64,000 nucleotides of DNA from Rhodobacter sp. (GTDB lineage Bacteria; Pseudomonadota; Alphaproteobacteria; Rhodobacterales; Rhodobacteraceae). Below, one piece after another: positions 1-7,244 of the stretch. The DNA is taken from assembly GCA_020637595.1 (NCBI GenBank), contig JACKKE010000005.1:124001-188000 (forward strand). Reading direction: 5' to 3'. A program made the translations under genes and the position numbers. The notes under the pieces are model-generated. The model did no database searches and was not told the origin of the DNA. It was given only the letters and a program-made list of their open reading frames with translations. The stretch's first letter is position 1; each line of letters starts with the position of its first letter.

Positions 1-423
1 CGATCGGAAAAGCGTTTGCCCCGGCGTCGAGGACGTCGGGGCTGAGCATCGCCAATGTCGTGGTTCGGCGCTTGCCTGAAGCTCCGAACCACACCGCGTG
101 TCAGCCAGAGGCCTGCGAGGAGCGGATTCCGTCGAGTTCTTTTTGGTCAAAGAGGTTCGGGGGCCTGTTTCGCAAACGAAGCTGGCCGGGTTGGACAAGT
201 TTGCACGCTGATTGATCGTGTATTCCCGTCACGGGATCGCGCTGAACCGCGTCCTGTATCGTGTTCCTTGAAGCTGCTCGGCTTTCGACACGGCCCCGGT
301 TGCGCCCGCCAGCGCGCCGGGGTTTTCCGTTTGCGATGTAGCGTCCAGAGCTGCAACGTGTGCGGCCGCACAGATTGCCCCTCGCCCCGAAGGGCTACAT
401 TTTTCGCGAATTTGTTGAAAATC
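1..423. other. Left chromosomal flank without a recognisable gene
   Basis: No reading frame here resembles a protein I recognise. The stretch has several G/C-rich hairpins: CCCCG/CGGGG arms at 19-23 and 37-41, a perfect 9-bp GTGGTTCGG/CCGAACCAC hairpin at 60-68 and 84-92, and a terminator-like stem near 294. It is probably the intergenic DNA that lay downstream of tRNA-Pro before the island inserted, possibly with the tail of a gene that starts outside the window. A small RNA cannot be excluded, because hairpins are frequent, but nothing identifies one. Confidence 0.4.
294..326 (+). terminator. Possible rho-independent terminator
   Basis: CCCCGG (294-299) can pair with CCGGGG (317-322), directly followed by a TTTT run. 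On the plus strand this would end transcripts entering from beyond the left window edge. The T-run is short, so termination strength is uncertain. Confidence 0.4.
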
Positions 424-469
424 TGGTCGGAGTGAGAGGATTCGAACCTCCGGCCCCTGCCTCCCGAAG
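424..469 (-). repeat. Left attachment site (partial tRNA-Pro copy)
   Basis: This is a 46-bp copy of the 3' half of tRNA-Pro(CGG), identical to the corresponding part of the intact gene at the right end of the island. It runs from the encoded CCA into the anticodon loop and then diverges, so no acceptor 5' strand or D-arm is present. It is a recombination scar and not a functional tRNA. Confidence 0.88.
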
Positions 470-595
470 GCTAAGGAATTAGTGATCCAGCGCATTCAGT
501 CTGCGCCTTCCCTACACCTATCACGTTTGATTTTTCAATAAAAATGGTGTTCTACTAGGTTGTGGCGCTCTTCGAGGGCGCGCCTCGATTTGCCC

Positions 596-635
596 TGATT
601 TACCCACCCCGTGCTTCCTATGTGCTTCCGGTAAC
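596..635 (+). repeat. Element-end repeat, possible integrase arm sites (left)
   Basis: This stretch just upstream of the integrase start closely matches 7245-7284 at the other end of the island. Both contain TTTACCCAC or GATTTACCCAC followed by two GTGCTT(C/A)C boxes spaced about one helical turn apart. Short repeated boxes near both ends of an integrating element are what arm-type integrase binding sites look like. They could instead be operators of the int promoter. No binding data are implied. Confidence 0.45.
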
Positions 636-638
636 GAA

Positions 639-1230
639 ATGGCCCAAGACCGACTGACCAAGACCGTAGTGGACAAACTCGCACCGCGAGACAAAGAGTA
701 CTTTGTCTGGTGCGGGAAACTTGCGGGCTTTGGTGTCCGGGTCTGGCCGACTGGTCGCAAGGTTTTCGTGGTCCAGTATCGCGCGGGAGGCCGCGAAGCA
801 CCCACACGCCGAAAATCGCTGGGCGTCTATGGCACCGTCACGACCGACGAGGCCCGCAAAGCCGCAGAATCCTATCTGGCATCCGCACACCTTGGAAACG
901 ATCTGGTTGGGAAGGAACGGCAGGCGCGAGTCGAAATGACCGTAAACCAGCTCTGCGATGACTACATCAAGCACGGGATGACGACCAAGAAGCCGAGCAC
1001 CATCAAAACTGACCTCGGGCGGATCAACGGTCACATCCGCCCGTTGGTCGGGAAAAAGAAAATCAGCTCTTTGACCCGGCGCGACGTCGAGCAGCTTTTG
1101 GTGGACGTGGCCGAAGGAAAGACAGCGCGAGACGTTCGCACAGAGAAGGGGCGCTCAATCATAACGGGCGGCAAGGGCACCGACCCGAACCGTTCGGCTC
1201 TTGGGTGGCATCTTCACCTACGCCATGAAC
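639..1230 (+). pseudogene. Tyrosine recombinase (integrase), frameshifted and truncated
   Basis: The N-terminus has the DUF4102-type beta-rich DNA-binding domain of island integrases (a GFGVRV motif near residue 30, then an arm/core-binding region with TIKTDLGRI near residue 125). Near position 1182 the reading frame shifts. The expected continuation, TRTVRLLGGIFTYAMN, is present in another frame, as if two bases were lost or one gained. Then the IS3-family element begins and the catalytic domain (the R...HxxR...Y residues) is absent from the window. A normal family member is about 400 residues, and fewer than 200 remain here. Being adjacent to the left att site, it is the likely enzyme that inserted the island. 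It cannot be functional now. Confidence 0.85.
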
Positions 1231-1289
1231 TGAATAGCCCCTAGATTCGTGGACGCCTTCTTCCCTAATTTTGAGGCAAGGAGGCCGAG

Positions 1290-1595
1290 ATGGGCAAAGG
1301 CAATTTCAGCGACGAGTTCAAGCGTGACGCGGTCGCGCAGATCACTGAGCGGGGCTACCCGGTTGCGGAGGTGTCGCGACGGCTCGGGGTAAGCGCGCAC
1401 TCGCTCTATGCGTGGAAGCGCAAATTCGCGAAGGCGTCGTCTGGCGAGTCAGAGAAGGATGCGGAGATCCGGCGTCTGAAGCGGGAGCTGACGCGGGTGA
1501 CCGAGGAGCGCGACATCCTAAAAAAGGGCGAGCCATTGTCCGCCATTGGTCCGAGGACAATGGCGAGCGCGTATTTCGCCAGGGATGCCAAGTGA
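1290..1595 (+). CDS. IS3-family transposase OrfA
   Basis: A 101-residue helix-turn-helix protein of the IS3-type OrfA family. The HTH spans roughly residues 10-45 (EFKRDAVAQI through SAHSLYAWKRKF), followed by a heptad-like coiled coil (EIRRLKRELTRVTEERDILKK) used for multimerisation. It binds the terminal repeats and, when ribosomes shift at the A6G site, is fused to OrfB as the active transposase. Compared with relatives, whose OrfA usually ends soon after DILKK, there are extra codons covering a hairpin before the familiar YFARDAK tail. The stop overlaps the possible OrfB GTG start. Confidence 0.88.
   Translation: MGKGNFSDEFKRDAVAQITERGYPVAEVSRRLGVSAHSLYAWKRKFAKASSGESEKDAEIRRLKRELTRVTEERDILKKGEPLSAIGPRTMASAYFARDAK
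1520..1564 (+). promoter_or_regulatory. Programmed -1 frameshift signal of the IS
   Basis: An A6G heptamer-like slip site (1520-1526) lies where orfA must pass into the orfB frame. Five bases downstream a perfect 10-bp stem (GCCATTGTCC at 1532-1541 with GGACAATGGC at 1555-1564, 13-base loop) can form in the mRNA. Slippery A-run plus downstream hairpin is the standard arrangement for making IS3 OrfAB fusions. Confidence 0.75.
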
Positions 1596-2467
1596 GATAC
1601 GCGTTCGTGGCCGAGCATCGCGGGAGGTTCTCCGTGCGGGCGATGTGCCGATGCTTGCGCATTCAGCCGAGCGGCTTCTATGCGTGGCTGAAGGCACCGC
1701 TGAGCAAGCGGGCCCAGGAGGATCAACGGCAGACAGCGCTGCTGAAGGAGGCCTGGGTAGAGAGCGGCAAGGTCTATGGTCACCGCAAGCTGCACGACGA
1801 TCTGATCGAACAGGGCGAAAGCATCTGCGTGAACCGTGTGGCCCGTCTCACCAAGCTGGCCGGGATCAAGGCTCAGATCGGCTATAAGTGCCGCCCCGGA
1901 AAGTATGGCGGCAGGCCGTCGGTCGTTGTCGACAACACCCTGGATCGGCAGTTCGACGTGCGCACGCCGGACAAGGTCTGGGTCACCGATATCACTTACA
2001 TTCGCACGCAGGAGGGCTTTGCGTATCTGGCCGTTGTCATCGATCTTTTCTCGCGCCGCGTGGTTGGCTGGTCGTTGCAGAGCCGCCAGACGACTGACGT
2101 TGTGTTGGAGGCTCTGCACATGGCCGTCTGGCGTCGAAAGCCCAAGGGGAAGGTCCTGATCCATTCGGATCAGGGCAGCCAATTCACCAGCCTGGACTGG
2201 GCCGCGTTCCTGCGGGGCCACAATCTGGAGCATTCGATGAGCCGGCGCGGTAACTGCCACGACAACGCGGTGGCCGAGAGCTTCTTCAACCTTCTCAAGC
2301 GCGAACGGATCCGGCGCAGGACCTACAAAACCCGGGAAGAAGCCCGGCAGGACGTGTTCGATTACATCGAGATGTTCTACAACCCGAAGCGCAAGCATGC
2401 GAGAAACGGGATGCTGTCGCCCGTCGAGTTCGAACGGCAGCGGAGACTGAGACCCGAAGGCGTCTAG
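1592..2467 (+). CDS. IS3-family transposase OrfB (DDE integrase domain)
   Basis: This frame encodes the rve-type catalytic core. The acidic triad is visible as Asp in VWVTDITYI, Asp in IHSDQGSQF and Glu in HDNAVAESFF. An HTH_21-like segment precedes it (SGFYAWLKAP through VYGHRKLHDDL). The frame is open well upstream of the GTG at 1592, so the main product is expected to be the OrfAB fusion made by -1 frameshifting at 1520-1526. A separate OrfB from the GTG overlapping the orfA stop is also possible. It is complete, with no internal stop, and so may still transpose. Confidence 0.88.
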   Translation: MRYAFVAEHRGRFSVRAMCRCLRIQPSGFYAWLKAPLSKRAQEDQRQTALLKEAWVESGKVYGHRKLHDDLIEQGESICVNRVARLTKLAGIKAQIGYKCRPGKYGGRPSVVVDNTLDRQFDVRTPDKVWVTDITYIRTQEGFAYLAVVIDLFSRRVVGWSLQSRQTTDVVLEALHMAVWRRKPKGKVLIHSDQGSQFTSLDWAAFLRGHNLEHSMSRRGNCHDNAVAESFFNLLKRERIRRRTYKTREEARQDVFDYIEMFYNPKRKHARNGMLSPVEFERQRRLRPEGV

Positions 2468-2485
2468 AAAACGCGGGGCTATTCA

Positions 2486-2624
2486 AAAGGCGGGATTCGC
2501 AGAACCCGACATCTACGATTTCCAACCATCGGACTTCGCGGGATACACACACCAAAACACCGCAGACGAGGACAGCGCGATAGATGACCACGGCTCCTTC
2601 GCAACTTTCGCTTTTTCCGGCTGA
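2486..2624 (+). pseudogene. 3' remnant of a gene cut by the IS
   Basis: Immediately after the right inverted repeat one frame stays open for about 45 codons with ordinary protein-like composition (for example DIYDFQPSDFAGYTHQNT) and ends inside the start of the AlkB-like gene. It has no start codon with a ribosome site. The likeliest reading is the C-terminus of a gene whose front was removed with the integrase C-terminus when the IS made an adjacent deletion. The family is not recognisable. It could also be chance. Confidence 0.3.
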
Positions 2625-3192
2625 TCCGTCGCCCGAGCTTCCGGACGGCCTGACCTACCGCGAAGACTACATCACGGGGCGCGATGCCGATGGGCTGCTC
2701 GCCGCTGTCGATGCGTCCGCGTGGCTTGCCGATCTGAAACGGCGCGTTCAACACTACGGCTACAGGTATGACTACAAGGCGAGGCAGGCGCGGCGCGAAG
2801 ACCGTATCGGCCCTTTGCCTGACTTTTTGAAGGGGGTAGCAATACGGTTGGCCCGCGAAGGCATGTTCTCGAAACCGCCGAATCAAGTCATCGTCAACGA
2901 GTACCTACCCGGCCAAGGAATCGCGGCGCATATCGACTGCCGCCCCTGCTTTGGCGAGACAATCGCAATCCTGAGCCTCGGGTCGGCCTGCGTGATGCGG
3001 TTCGAGCATCACCCAAGTTCCCGAACGGTTGAACTGGCTCTCCAGCCACTCAGCCTTCTGACCCTCTCGAGCGAAGCGCGGCATGAATGGACCCATGCCA
3101 TACCCGCGCGAAAAAGCGACCTGATCGGCGGCGAAAAACACCTGAGGTCGCGTCGGATTTCGTTGACCTTCCGGACGATGCGGTTCGAATGA
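2584..3192 (+). CDS. AlkB-like 2-oxoglutarate/Fe(II) dioxygenase
   Basis: A 202-residue protein of the AlkB group, which oxidatively removes alkyl groups from nucleic acid bases using 2-oxoglutarate and iron. The jelly-roll signature is clear: NEYLPGQGIAAHID gives the HxD iron ligands His116 and Asp118, the distal ligand is His171 in WTHAI, and RRISLTFR supplies the 2-oxoglutarate-binding Arg pair near 191-197. The layout resembles ALKBH8/ABH-type single-domain members more than E. coli AlkB, so RNA, DNA or even protein substrates are possible. It is cargo of the tRNA-Pro island, next to an HNH nuclease. The start ATG is the first in frame and overlaps the truncated frame upstream. Confidence 0.85.
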   Translation: MTTAPSQLSLFPADPSPELPDGLTYREDYITGRDADGLLAAVDASAWLADLKRRVQHYGYRYDYKARQARREDRIGPLPDFLKGVAIRLAREGMFSKPPNQVIVNEYLPGQGIAAHIDCRPCFGETIAILSLGSACVMRFEHHPSSRTVELALQPLSLLTLSSEARHEWTHAIPARKSDLIGGEKHLRSRRISLTFRTMRFE

Positions 3193-3253
3193 CCAAGGGT
3201 TGATCGGCGTTCGGTGCAGTGTGAAAGTCGCGGGTAGCACCAGGGGATGTCGT

Positions 3254-4084
3254 ATGAAGATTGGTCAAATTGTTCGAAACAGCATCCCCGCGATTCTTGA
3301 ATACTGTGAGACCCAAGACCGGGCAGAAATTGCGCGCCTTCAAGACCCGCGTTATTCGAAAGAGACATTCGACATCAACTATCCATTCTGTAAGCCCGTG
3401 GAGGCAATTGGCGAAACAGAACGTGTCCGGTACTGGACACGAGAGCATGTTGTTTGCGGCGTCGCCGTTCGCGTCACAAGTCAATGGTTCAACCCGCCGA
3501 CGAGCAATAGCCTGCAATTGCTCAATCAATACCTCGAACAGCGTAAAATCGAAGTACCCTTGCTACCCAACACCTCTACAGAAATTGAAACGACTGCGGG
3601 TTTTCCCCGCGCCGCGCGAGGTCGCTTCAAAGGCAACGCCATCGGGAATGCACAAAACGCCTTGGTCCGAAACATACTGAGCCGGCTTGGTGAAGAACAC
3701 TTCAACGAAGCCGACTGGCATGAGGTTGTGCGTGAATTTGGAAATGCCTGCGCCTATTGTGGTGCTCAGACCGATTTGGTCATGGATCACGTTATTCCCA
3801 TCAACAAGCAATCGCTCGGGGAACATCGGATAGGAAATCTTGTCCCGAGTTGTCGCACCTGCAATGCGAAGAAGGGCCAGCATGATTTCCGCGATTTTCT
3901 GGGTAAGGACCAAGGCAGAATTAATGCGATTCAAGCGCATATGGCCAAGCACTCCTATGACTCCATTGGGAATAATAGGCAGCTTCGTGAGATCATTGAC
4001 CTGGCCCATCAAGATGTAAGAATCCTCGCGGATCACTACGTTGCCATCATCAATGCCATGCAGGACCAGCAACGGGACACGTAG
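3254..4084 (+). CDS. HNH endonuclease family protein
   Basis: A 276-residue protein from an ATG preceded by a GGGGAT ribosome site; an upstream in-frame TTG is less likely. Residues about 166-215 form a zinc-supported HNH module: CAYCG, then DH (Asp178-His179), Asn195, and CRTCNAKK with Cys200 and Cys203. The N-terminal 160 residues are an uncharacterised region, and a helical tail follows the nuclease. HNH domains cut DNA in restriction, homing and repair. No methylase partner is adjacent, so a simple restriction pair is not evident. Base composition is near 50% G+C, clearly below the chromosome, supporting transfer. Confidence 0.8.
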   Translation: MKIGQIVRNSIPAILEYCETQDRAEIARLQDPRYSKETFDINYPFCKPVEAIGETERVRYWTREHVVCGVAVRVTSQWFNPPTSNSLQLLNQYLEQRKIEVPLLPNTSTEIETTAGFPRAARGRFKGNAIGNAQNALVRNILSRLGEEHFNEADWHEVVREFGNACAYCGAQTDLVMDHVIPINKQSLGEHRIGNLVPSCRTCNAKKGQHDFRDFLGKDQGRINAIQAHMAKHSYDSIGNNRQLREIIDLAHQDVRILADHYVAIINAMQDQQRDT

Positions 4085-4114
4085 TTGAACAAGAAATCGC
4101 TGCGGAAAGCGTGG

Positions 4115-5359
4115 CTACCTTATCTCGTGCCACCCGCTGTTCGCGGACGTCGAGACAGGCGCACCAAGATCGACATACCGTTCGGGGGCTAACGTGTGGA
4201 TCGGCAGAACGGTTTTCGGCTTGAGAGCTTGGACGACCCGCGCGAGATCATCCCTACTGGCATGTCCAGAGGTGTGTAGAATATCAAAAGCCACACCGTT
4301 CTTGTCGCACCAATCACGCAAATTCGGAGAACTACGCTCCAAGTATCCGGGCCACATTGAGTAGATGAGCCTGCCACCCTCTAATTGGCCGTCACTCTCG
4401 AAATCGCCAGCCATCGAGGCGCGGAATGTCACCACCCATTTGGATTTGTCGGAGACAAGTTCCTCCGGGTAGATGCGCGACCTACGGAAAGACGCAACCA
4501 CATCAAAAATCTGATTCCGTACAATCTGCGCTTTCATGCGGGTCGGCAGGAAAACACGCATCGGCCCCGAAGTCGGGTCGGGGAGCGTGGCGCGTCCTAT
4601 GGAGTGCAGCAGATGGGCGATATAGCCATCGGCAACGAGGACCCGGCCTGATTTTAGTGTGGCCTTGTAGAAGGTGACCAGCCTGTCAATGTTCTGCCCG
4701 GAGAAACCAGCCAAAACGATGCCCTCGGTCTCCCGGATTTTTGCGGCAATCTGCTCAACCAATTGAGCCTCGGTCAAAGCTGGCCCGCGATCATCCCTAC
4801 TCAGGGTCGTGCCTTCCAACAGCAGGGCGTCGATGTCCCTTGGCGGATCGGACAACAACCGCTTGAAAGCCCAGCTTTTCCAACCGTGGCCGCGCAGGTC
4901 ACCAGAATAAAACAGACGCTTGCCAGCAGCTTCGATCAAAAGGGAGTAGGAGTCAAAGGCGGAATGATCCGCCAAATACGGCGTGATCCGAAACGGCCCG
5001 ATGTGCAGAGAATGCCGGTCTCGATAGTGATGGACATTTTCAAAGGTCACCCCATACGGGGTGAACGCGCTAGCCGCGCGCAACAGCCTGTCCGCCTCTT
5101 TTCCTATGTATTTCGGAATCAACGGTGATGAGAATTGAACAAGCCCATAGTGGTCTAAATGCGGGTGCGAAATCACAATTCCTAGAAGATTCGGGTTTGA
5201 ACCATCGGCCAGCCCTTCAACATCGGGCAGCGCAGCTTCGCCAAACACTTCGCCCATGAGAGGTTCCCCAAGGTCGAGCAGGATTGACGCCCCGTCTGCA
5301 TGGACTTCAACACAGTTCCCACCGATCTCATTTCCGCCCCGGTGAATCCTGATCTTCAT
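4115..5359 (-). CDS. Metallo-beta-lactamase-fold hydrolase, RNase-J/beta-CASP-like
   Basis: A 414-residue MBL-fold protein. The zinc motif HxHxDH is His65, His67, Asp69, His70 in SHPHLDHYG. Further ligands are plausible in DHSAFDS and YSGDLRGHG. The last 60 residues carry the HTSGHAS...KPKTVLPIHT pattern typical of RNase J and other beta-CASP nucleases, so RNA or DNA cleavage is the likely activity, although sequence alone does not prove it. Its start overlaps the stop of the upstream PD-(D/E)XK gene by four bases (ATGA), so the two are translationally coupled and probably work together. G+C is lower than the chromosome. Confidence 0.8.
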   Translation of the reverse strand: MKIRIHRGGNEIGGNCVEVHADGASILLDLGEPLMGEVFGEAALPDVEGLADGSNPNLLGIVISHPHLDHYGLVQFSSPLIPKYIGKEADRLLRAASAFTPYGVTFENVHHYRDRHSLHIGPFRITPYLADHSAFDSYSLLIEAAGKRLFYSGDLRGHGWKSWAFKRLLSDPPRDIDALLLEGTTLSRDDRGPALTEAQLVEQIAAKIRETEGIVLAGFSGQNIDRLVTFYKATLKSGRVLVADGYIAHLLHSIGRATLPDPTSGPMRVFLPTRMKAQIVRNQIFDVVASFRRSRIYPEELVSDKSKWVVTFRASMAGDFESDGQLEGGRLIYSMWPGYLERSSPNLRDWCDKNGVAFDILHTSGHASRDDLARVVQALKPKTVLPIHTLAPERYVDLGAPVSTSANSGWHEIR

Positions 5360-6219
5360 TGAACAATCACACCTATTGGCTGTAGTGAGGTGACCGCGCT
5401 CAGCAGCTGAGACCGTGCGACGGCCTCTCCGCCGTCCCGCATAGTGTTGACTTGGCTGCCGCGCTGAAAAGGTAACTCAAAGCCCTGTGGAAATGACATG
5501 AAAGCAAGGCCCATCGGAGGGAAATCCGAGTGCTGGCGTGACAGATCGCACAAACCACTGTTCACAACCCCTGCAAAGCCAGCGAGATTGCAATTTGCAT
5601 AGTATTGCGCAGGAGCCAATACCACGAGGCTCAGTTGTGTGGCGTCAATAAGGGGGCGTCCCAAGTATCCAAAACGCGCAGCGTTCTGCCTACTCAGCAG
5701 CAGCGCCAGTCCATACCGAAGCACCTCAAACAGGGCGAAAAGCGGCGTATCGCTGGCCCACTTCAATTCAATCAGTTCCGCGGTGCCGCCGTCTATGCGG
5801 GCAAGGTCCAAAGCCGCGCGTTTATCAGAGCGCCCGTCCACCAGCCCGGAAGCCACGGGAATTTGATTGTACCATCCGGGCAAGTCTCCAAGTTCTGCCA
5901 AGGTCACAATCGCCCGTTCCAAAACGACCTCCGGGCTTTTGTTGTTGTCGGCAATCTCGATCCTACGCTCATGCCGCCAGTTTTCGCGGGACGGAATGCG
6001 TCCATGCCAATTTCCGACGATCTGCTCAAAAAGCATCGTGACGATTTCAGGCGAAAAACTATCGGGGAGCGGAGAATTGCAAAGGCTGCGACAGGTAGAA
6101 ATCTGTTTGAGTGACTGCCCCGGTCGCAATCCAAGGGCGTCATGGATGATCTGATCTGTCCCATCAAAAATCGAAACGGCGGCTGAAATGTCCTTTGCAA
6201 GCAAGGGAGGTTCTCCCAA
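5356..6219 (-). CDS. Putative PD-(D/E)XK nuclease-like protein
   Basis: A 287-residue protein with no close family that I recognise. Residues 130-155 show a PD-(D/E)XK-type core: Asp138 in a hydrophobic strand (RAALDLARID), then ELIELKW with Glu151 and Lys153, preceded by a possible helix Glu103. This is the active-site arrangement of many restriction and repair nucleases. No ATG lies near the front. TTG at the given start is the best choice, because an in-frame stop lies about 20 codons upstream and no ATG or GTG comes first. It is the first gene of a two-gene operon with an MBL nuclease-like protein. The catalytic assignment is inferred from the pattern only. Confidence 0.6.
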   Translation of the reverse strand: MGEPPLLAKDISAAVSIFDGTDQIIHDALGLRPGQSLKQISTCRSLCNSPLPDSFSPEIVTMLFEQIVGNWHGRIPSRENWRHERRIEIADNNKSPEVVLERAIVTLAELGDLPGWYNQIPVASGLVDGRSDKRAALDLARIDGGTAELIELKWASDTPLFALFEVLRYGLALLLSRQNAARFGYLGRPLIDATQLSLVVLAPAQYYANCNLAGFAGVVNSGLCDLSRQHSDFPPMGLAFMSFPQGFELPFQRGSQVNTMRDGGEAVARSQLLSAVTSLQPIGVIVQ

Positions 6220-6239
6220 AGACCGTTCCCTGCGGTACG

Positions 6240-6540
6240 CCCCCGCAAGGTGGTCTCGATCCTGATCCTGGTGATCGGGGAGTTAGAACAACCGCACTAA
6301 GACGGCCCCTATGGCCTTTAGACCGGGGTCCTGGACATACGCCACAGGCTCCCCGACCGCAGGGGTCAAGGAGAGTGGCGCTGAAACGGTCAGCACCTAC
6401 CGCTTAGTGCAGGGGTGTTCTACGCCCCAGAACCGCGCGTGACGGTTCCGATCCAAGCTTTAGCCCGAAACTTGGGCAGACAGCAAAGGCTTTTGACGTA
6501 AGGCAAGATTGCAGGCACAACTGCGTAGGTCGTGTTTGGG
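6240..6540. ncRNA. Hairpin-rich intergenic stretch, possible structured RNA
   Basis: Between the divergent nuclease operon and the UDG-like gene no coding frame is convincing, but complementary segments are unusually dense. TCGGGGAG (6275-6282) pairs with CTCCCCGA (6349-6356) and GCACTAAG (6294-6301) with CTTAGTGC (6403-6410); together they would form a pseudoknot. Local hairpins follow at 6412-6428, 6430-6448 and 6453-6475. Each 8-bp match could arise by chance in 300 bases, so this is only a candidate. No known RNA family was recognised. Confidence 0.25.
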
Positions 6541-6672
6541 GTGGCAAAGGTGCCCGAAAAAGGAGAAACACTCTTGCTCACCAAGGAAAACCCGCTTGTT
6601 TCCCTCGAAGCCGCCTCCGCCGCGCGTGTGAGGGGCGCGAAGGCGGCTCCGAGGAAAGCAAGCTCTCTATAA
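6532..6672 (+). CDS. Possible small basic peptide
   Basis: An open frame of up to 46 codons (GTG start) contains an internal TTG at 6574 with a good AAGGAG site nine bases before it, giving a 32-residue peptide. The product would be Ala/Lys/Arg-rich at its end (AARVRGAKAAPRKASSL). It ends just before the tandem repeat that precedes the UDG-like gene, so it might be a leader of that transcript. There is no homology I can name, and it may simply be noncoding. Confidence 0.25.
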   Translation: MFGVAKVPEKGETLLLTKENPLVSLEAASAARVRGAKAAPRKASSL

Positions 6673-6676
6673 GGTA

Positions 6677-6706
6677 TATCTATCTCTATCTATCTCTATC
6701 TATCTT
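6677..6706 (+). repeat. Three tandem copies of a 10-bp unit
   Basis: TATCTATCTC occurs three times head to tail, with only the last base of the third copy changed to T. It sits directly before an AGGAGGG ribosome-binding stretch. Such short tandem arrays expand and contract by slippage. Here a change would move the promoter relative to the ribosome site in helical-turn steps. Confidence 0.85.
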
Positions 6707-6727
6707 AGGAGGGTGGAGCGGCAGCTG

Positions 6728-7213
6728 ATGACCCACGAAGACGTTGAGCCATTGAGGGCAAGTTATCGGCCCGCGAAGATCAAGGTGCTTTTCATCGGAG
6801 AAAGCGCGCCCGCCGGAGGCGCGTTCTTCTACAAGCAAACAGGTCAGGTTCACAGCCAGTTTCGACAAGCCCTCACGCCACACATCGGAGACAGCCCGTC
6901 CTTTGTCGCAGCTTTCAAGCAATCAGGCTTCTATTTGGACGATTTGGTGTTGGAACCTGTGAACTGGCTGTCCCGGTCGGAGCGACAGGCGATCCATGCC
7001 GCAAGCATCGATTCTTTGGCAGAGCGATTGAGGGACTACGAAGCGCCTCTTGTTGTGGCCTTCATGAAAGGTATCACGGCACCTGTCAAAGCAGCGATTG
7101 CGGCGTCGGGAACATCGTGTCAGTTTGAGGTTGTGCCGTTTCCGGGCAATGGGCGACAGGGCGAGTTCCGTTCAGCCATGACTGCGATCATGCCAAGCCT
7201 TCTGAGCCAGTAG
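6728..7213 (+). CDS. Uracil-DNA-glycosylase-fold-like protein
   Basis: A 161-residue protein from the ATG chosen here; a GTG 15 bases upstream lies inside the ribosome site, so the ATG is preferred although the spacing is long. The opening strand and loop KVLFIGESAPAGGAFFYK resemble the GESPP(A)xG loop of small UDG-superfamily proteins, and FPGNGRQGEF near the end resembles their second conserved loop (PxPSNG/HPS-like). Active uracil excision is not assured, since family members of this size are mostly uncharacterised. It closes the island cargo next to the right att site, giving another nucleic-acid-related protein in the island. Confidence 0.5.
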   Translation: MTHEDVEPLRASYRPAKIKVLFIGESAPAGGAFFYKQTGQVHSQFRQALTPHIGDSPSFVAAFKQSGFYLDDLVLEPVNWLSRSERQAIHAASIDSLAERLRDYEAPLVVAFMKGITAPVKAAIAASGTSCQFEVVPFPGNGRQGEFRSAMTAIMPSLLSQ

Positions 7214-7244
7214 CCGAGGGCGTCAGATTCGACCCAAAATGACC

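Larger units (their letters stand above)
1231..2485 (+). mobile_element. IS3-family insertion sequence
   Basis: The element is about 1.25 kb and bounded by 11-bp perfect terminal inverted repeats (TGAATAGCCCC at 1231-1241, its complement at 2475-2485). It carries overlapping orfA and orfB with an A6G slippery site, the layout of the IS3 family. All three catalytic acidic residues of the DDE transposase are present, so it may be active. The three bases on either side (AAC left, AAA right) do not match, so no target duplication is visible. This fits loss of one flank by adjacent deletion. The subgroup was not determined. Confidence 0.9.

Noticed and set aside
424..469. A second functional tRNA gene
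   Set aside because: Only the 3' half is present, with no acceptor 5' strand, D-arm or anticodon; it is an att scar.
3200..3253. Earlier TTG start for the HNH protein
   Set aside because: The ATG at 3254 has a clear GGGGAT ribosome site and gives a more ordinary N-terminus; the added 18 residues look like translated noncoding sequence.
6195..6407. A 70-codon plus-strand frame next to the nuclease operon
   Set aside because: No ribosome site, runs into the front of the minus-strand gene, and Pro/Arg-rich composition suggests chance.
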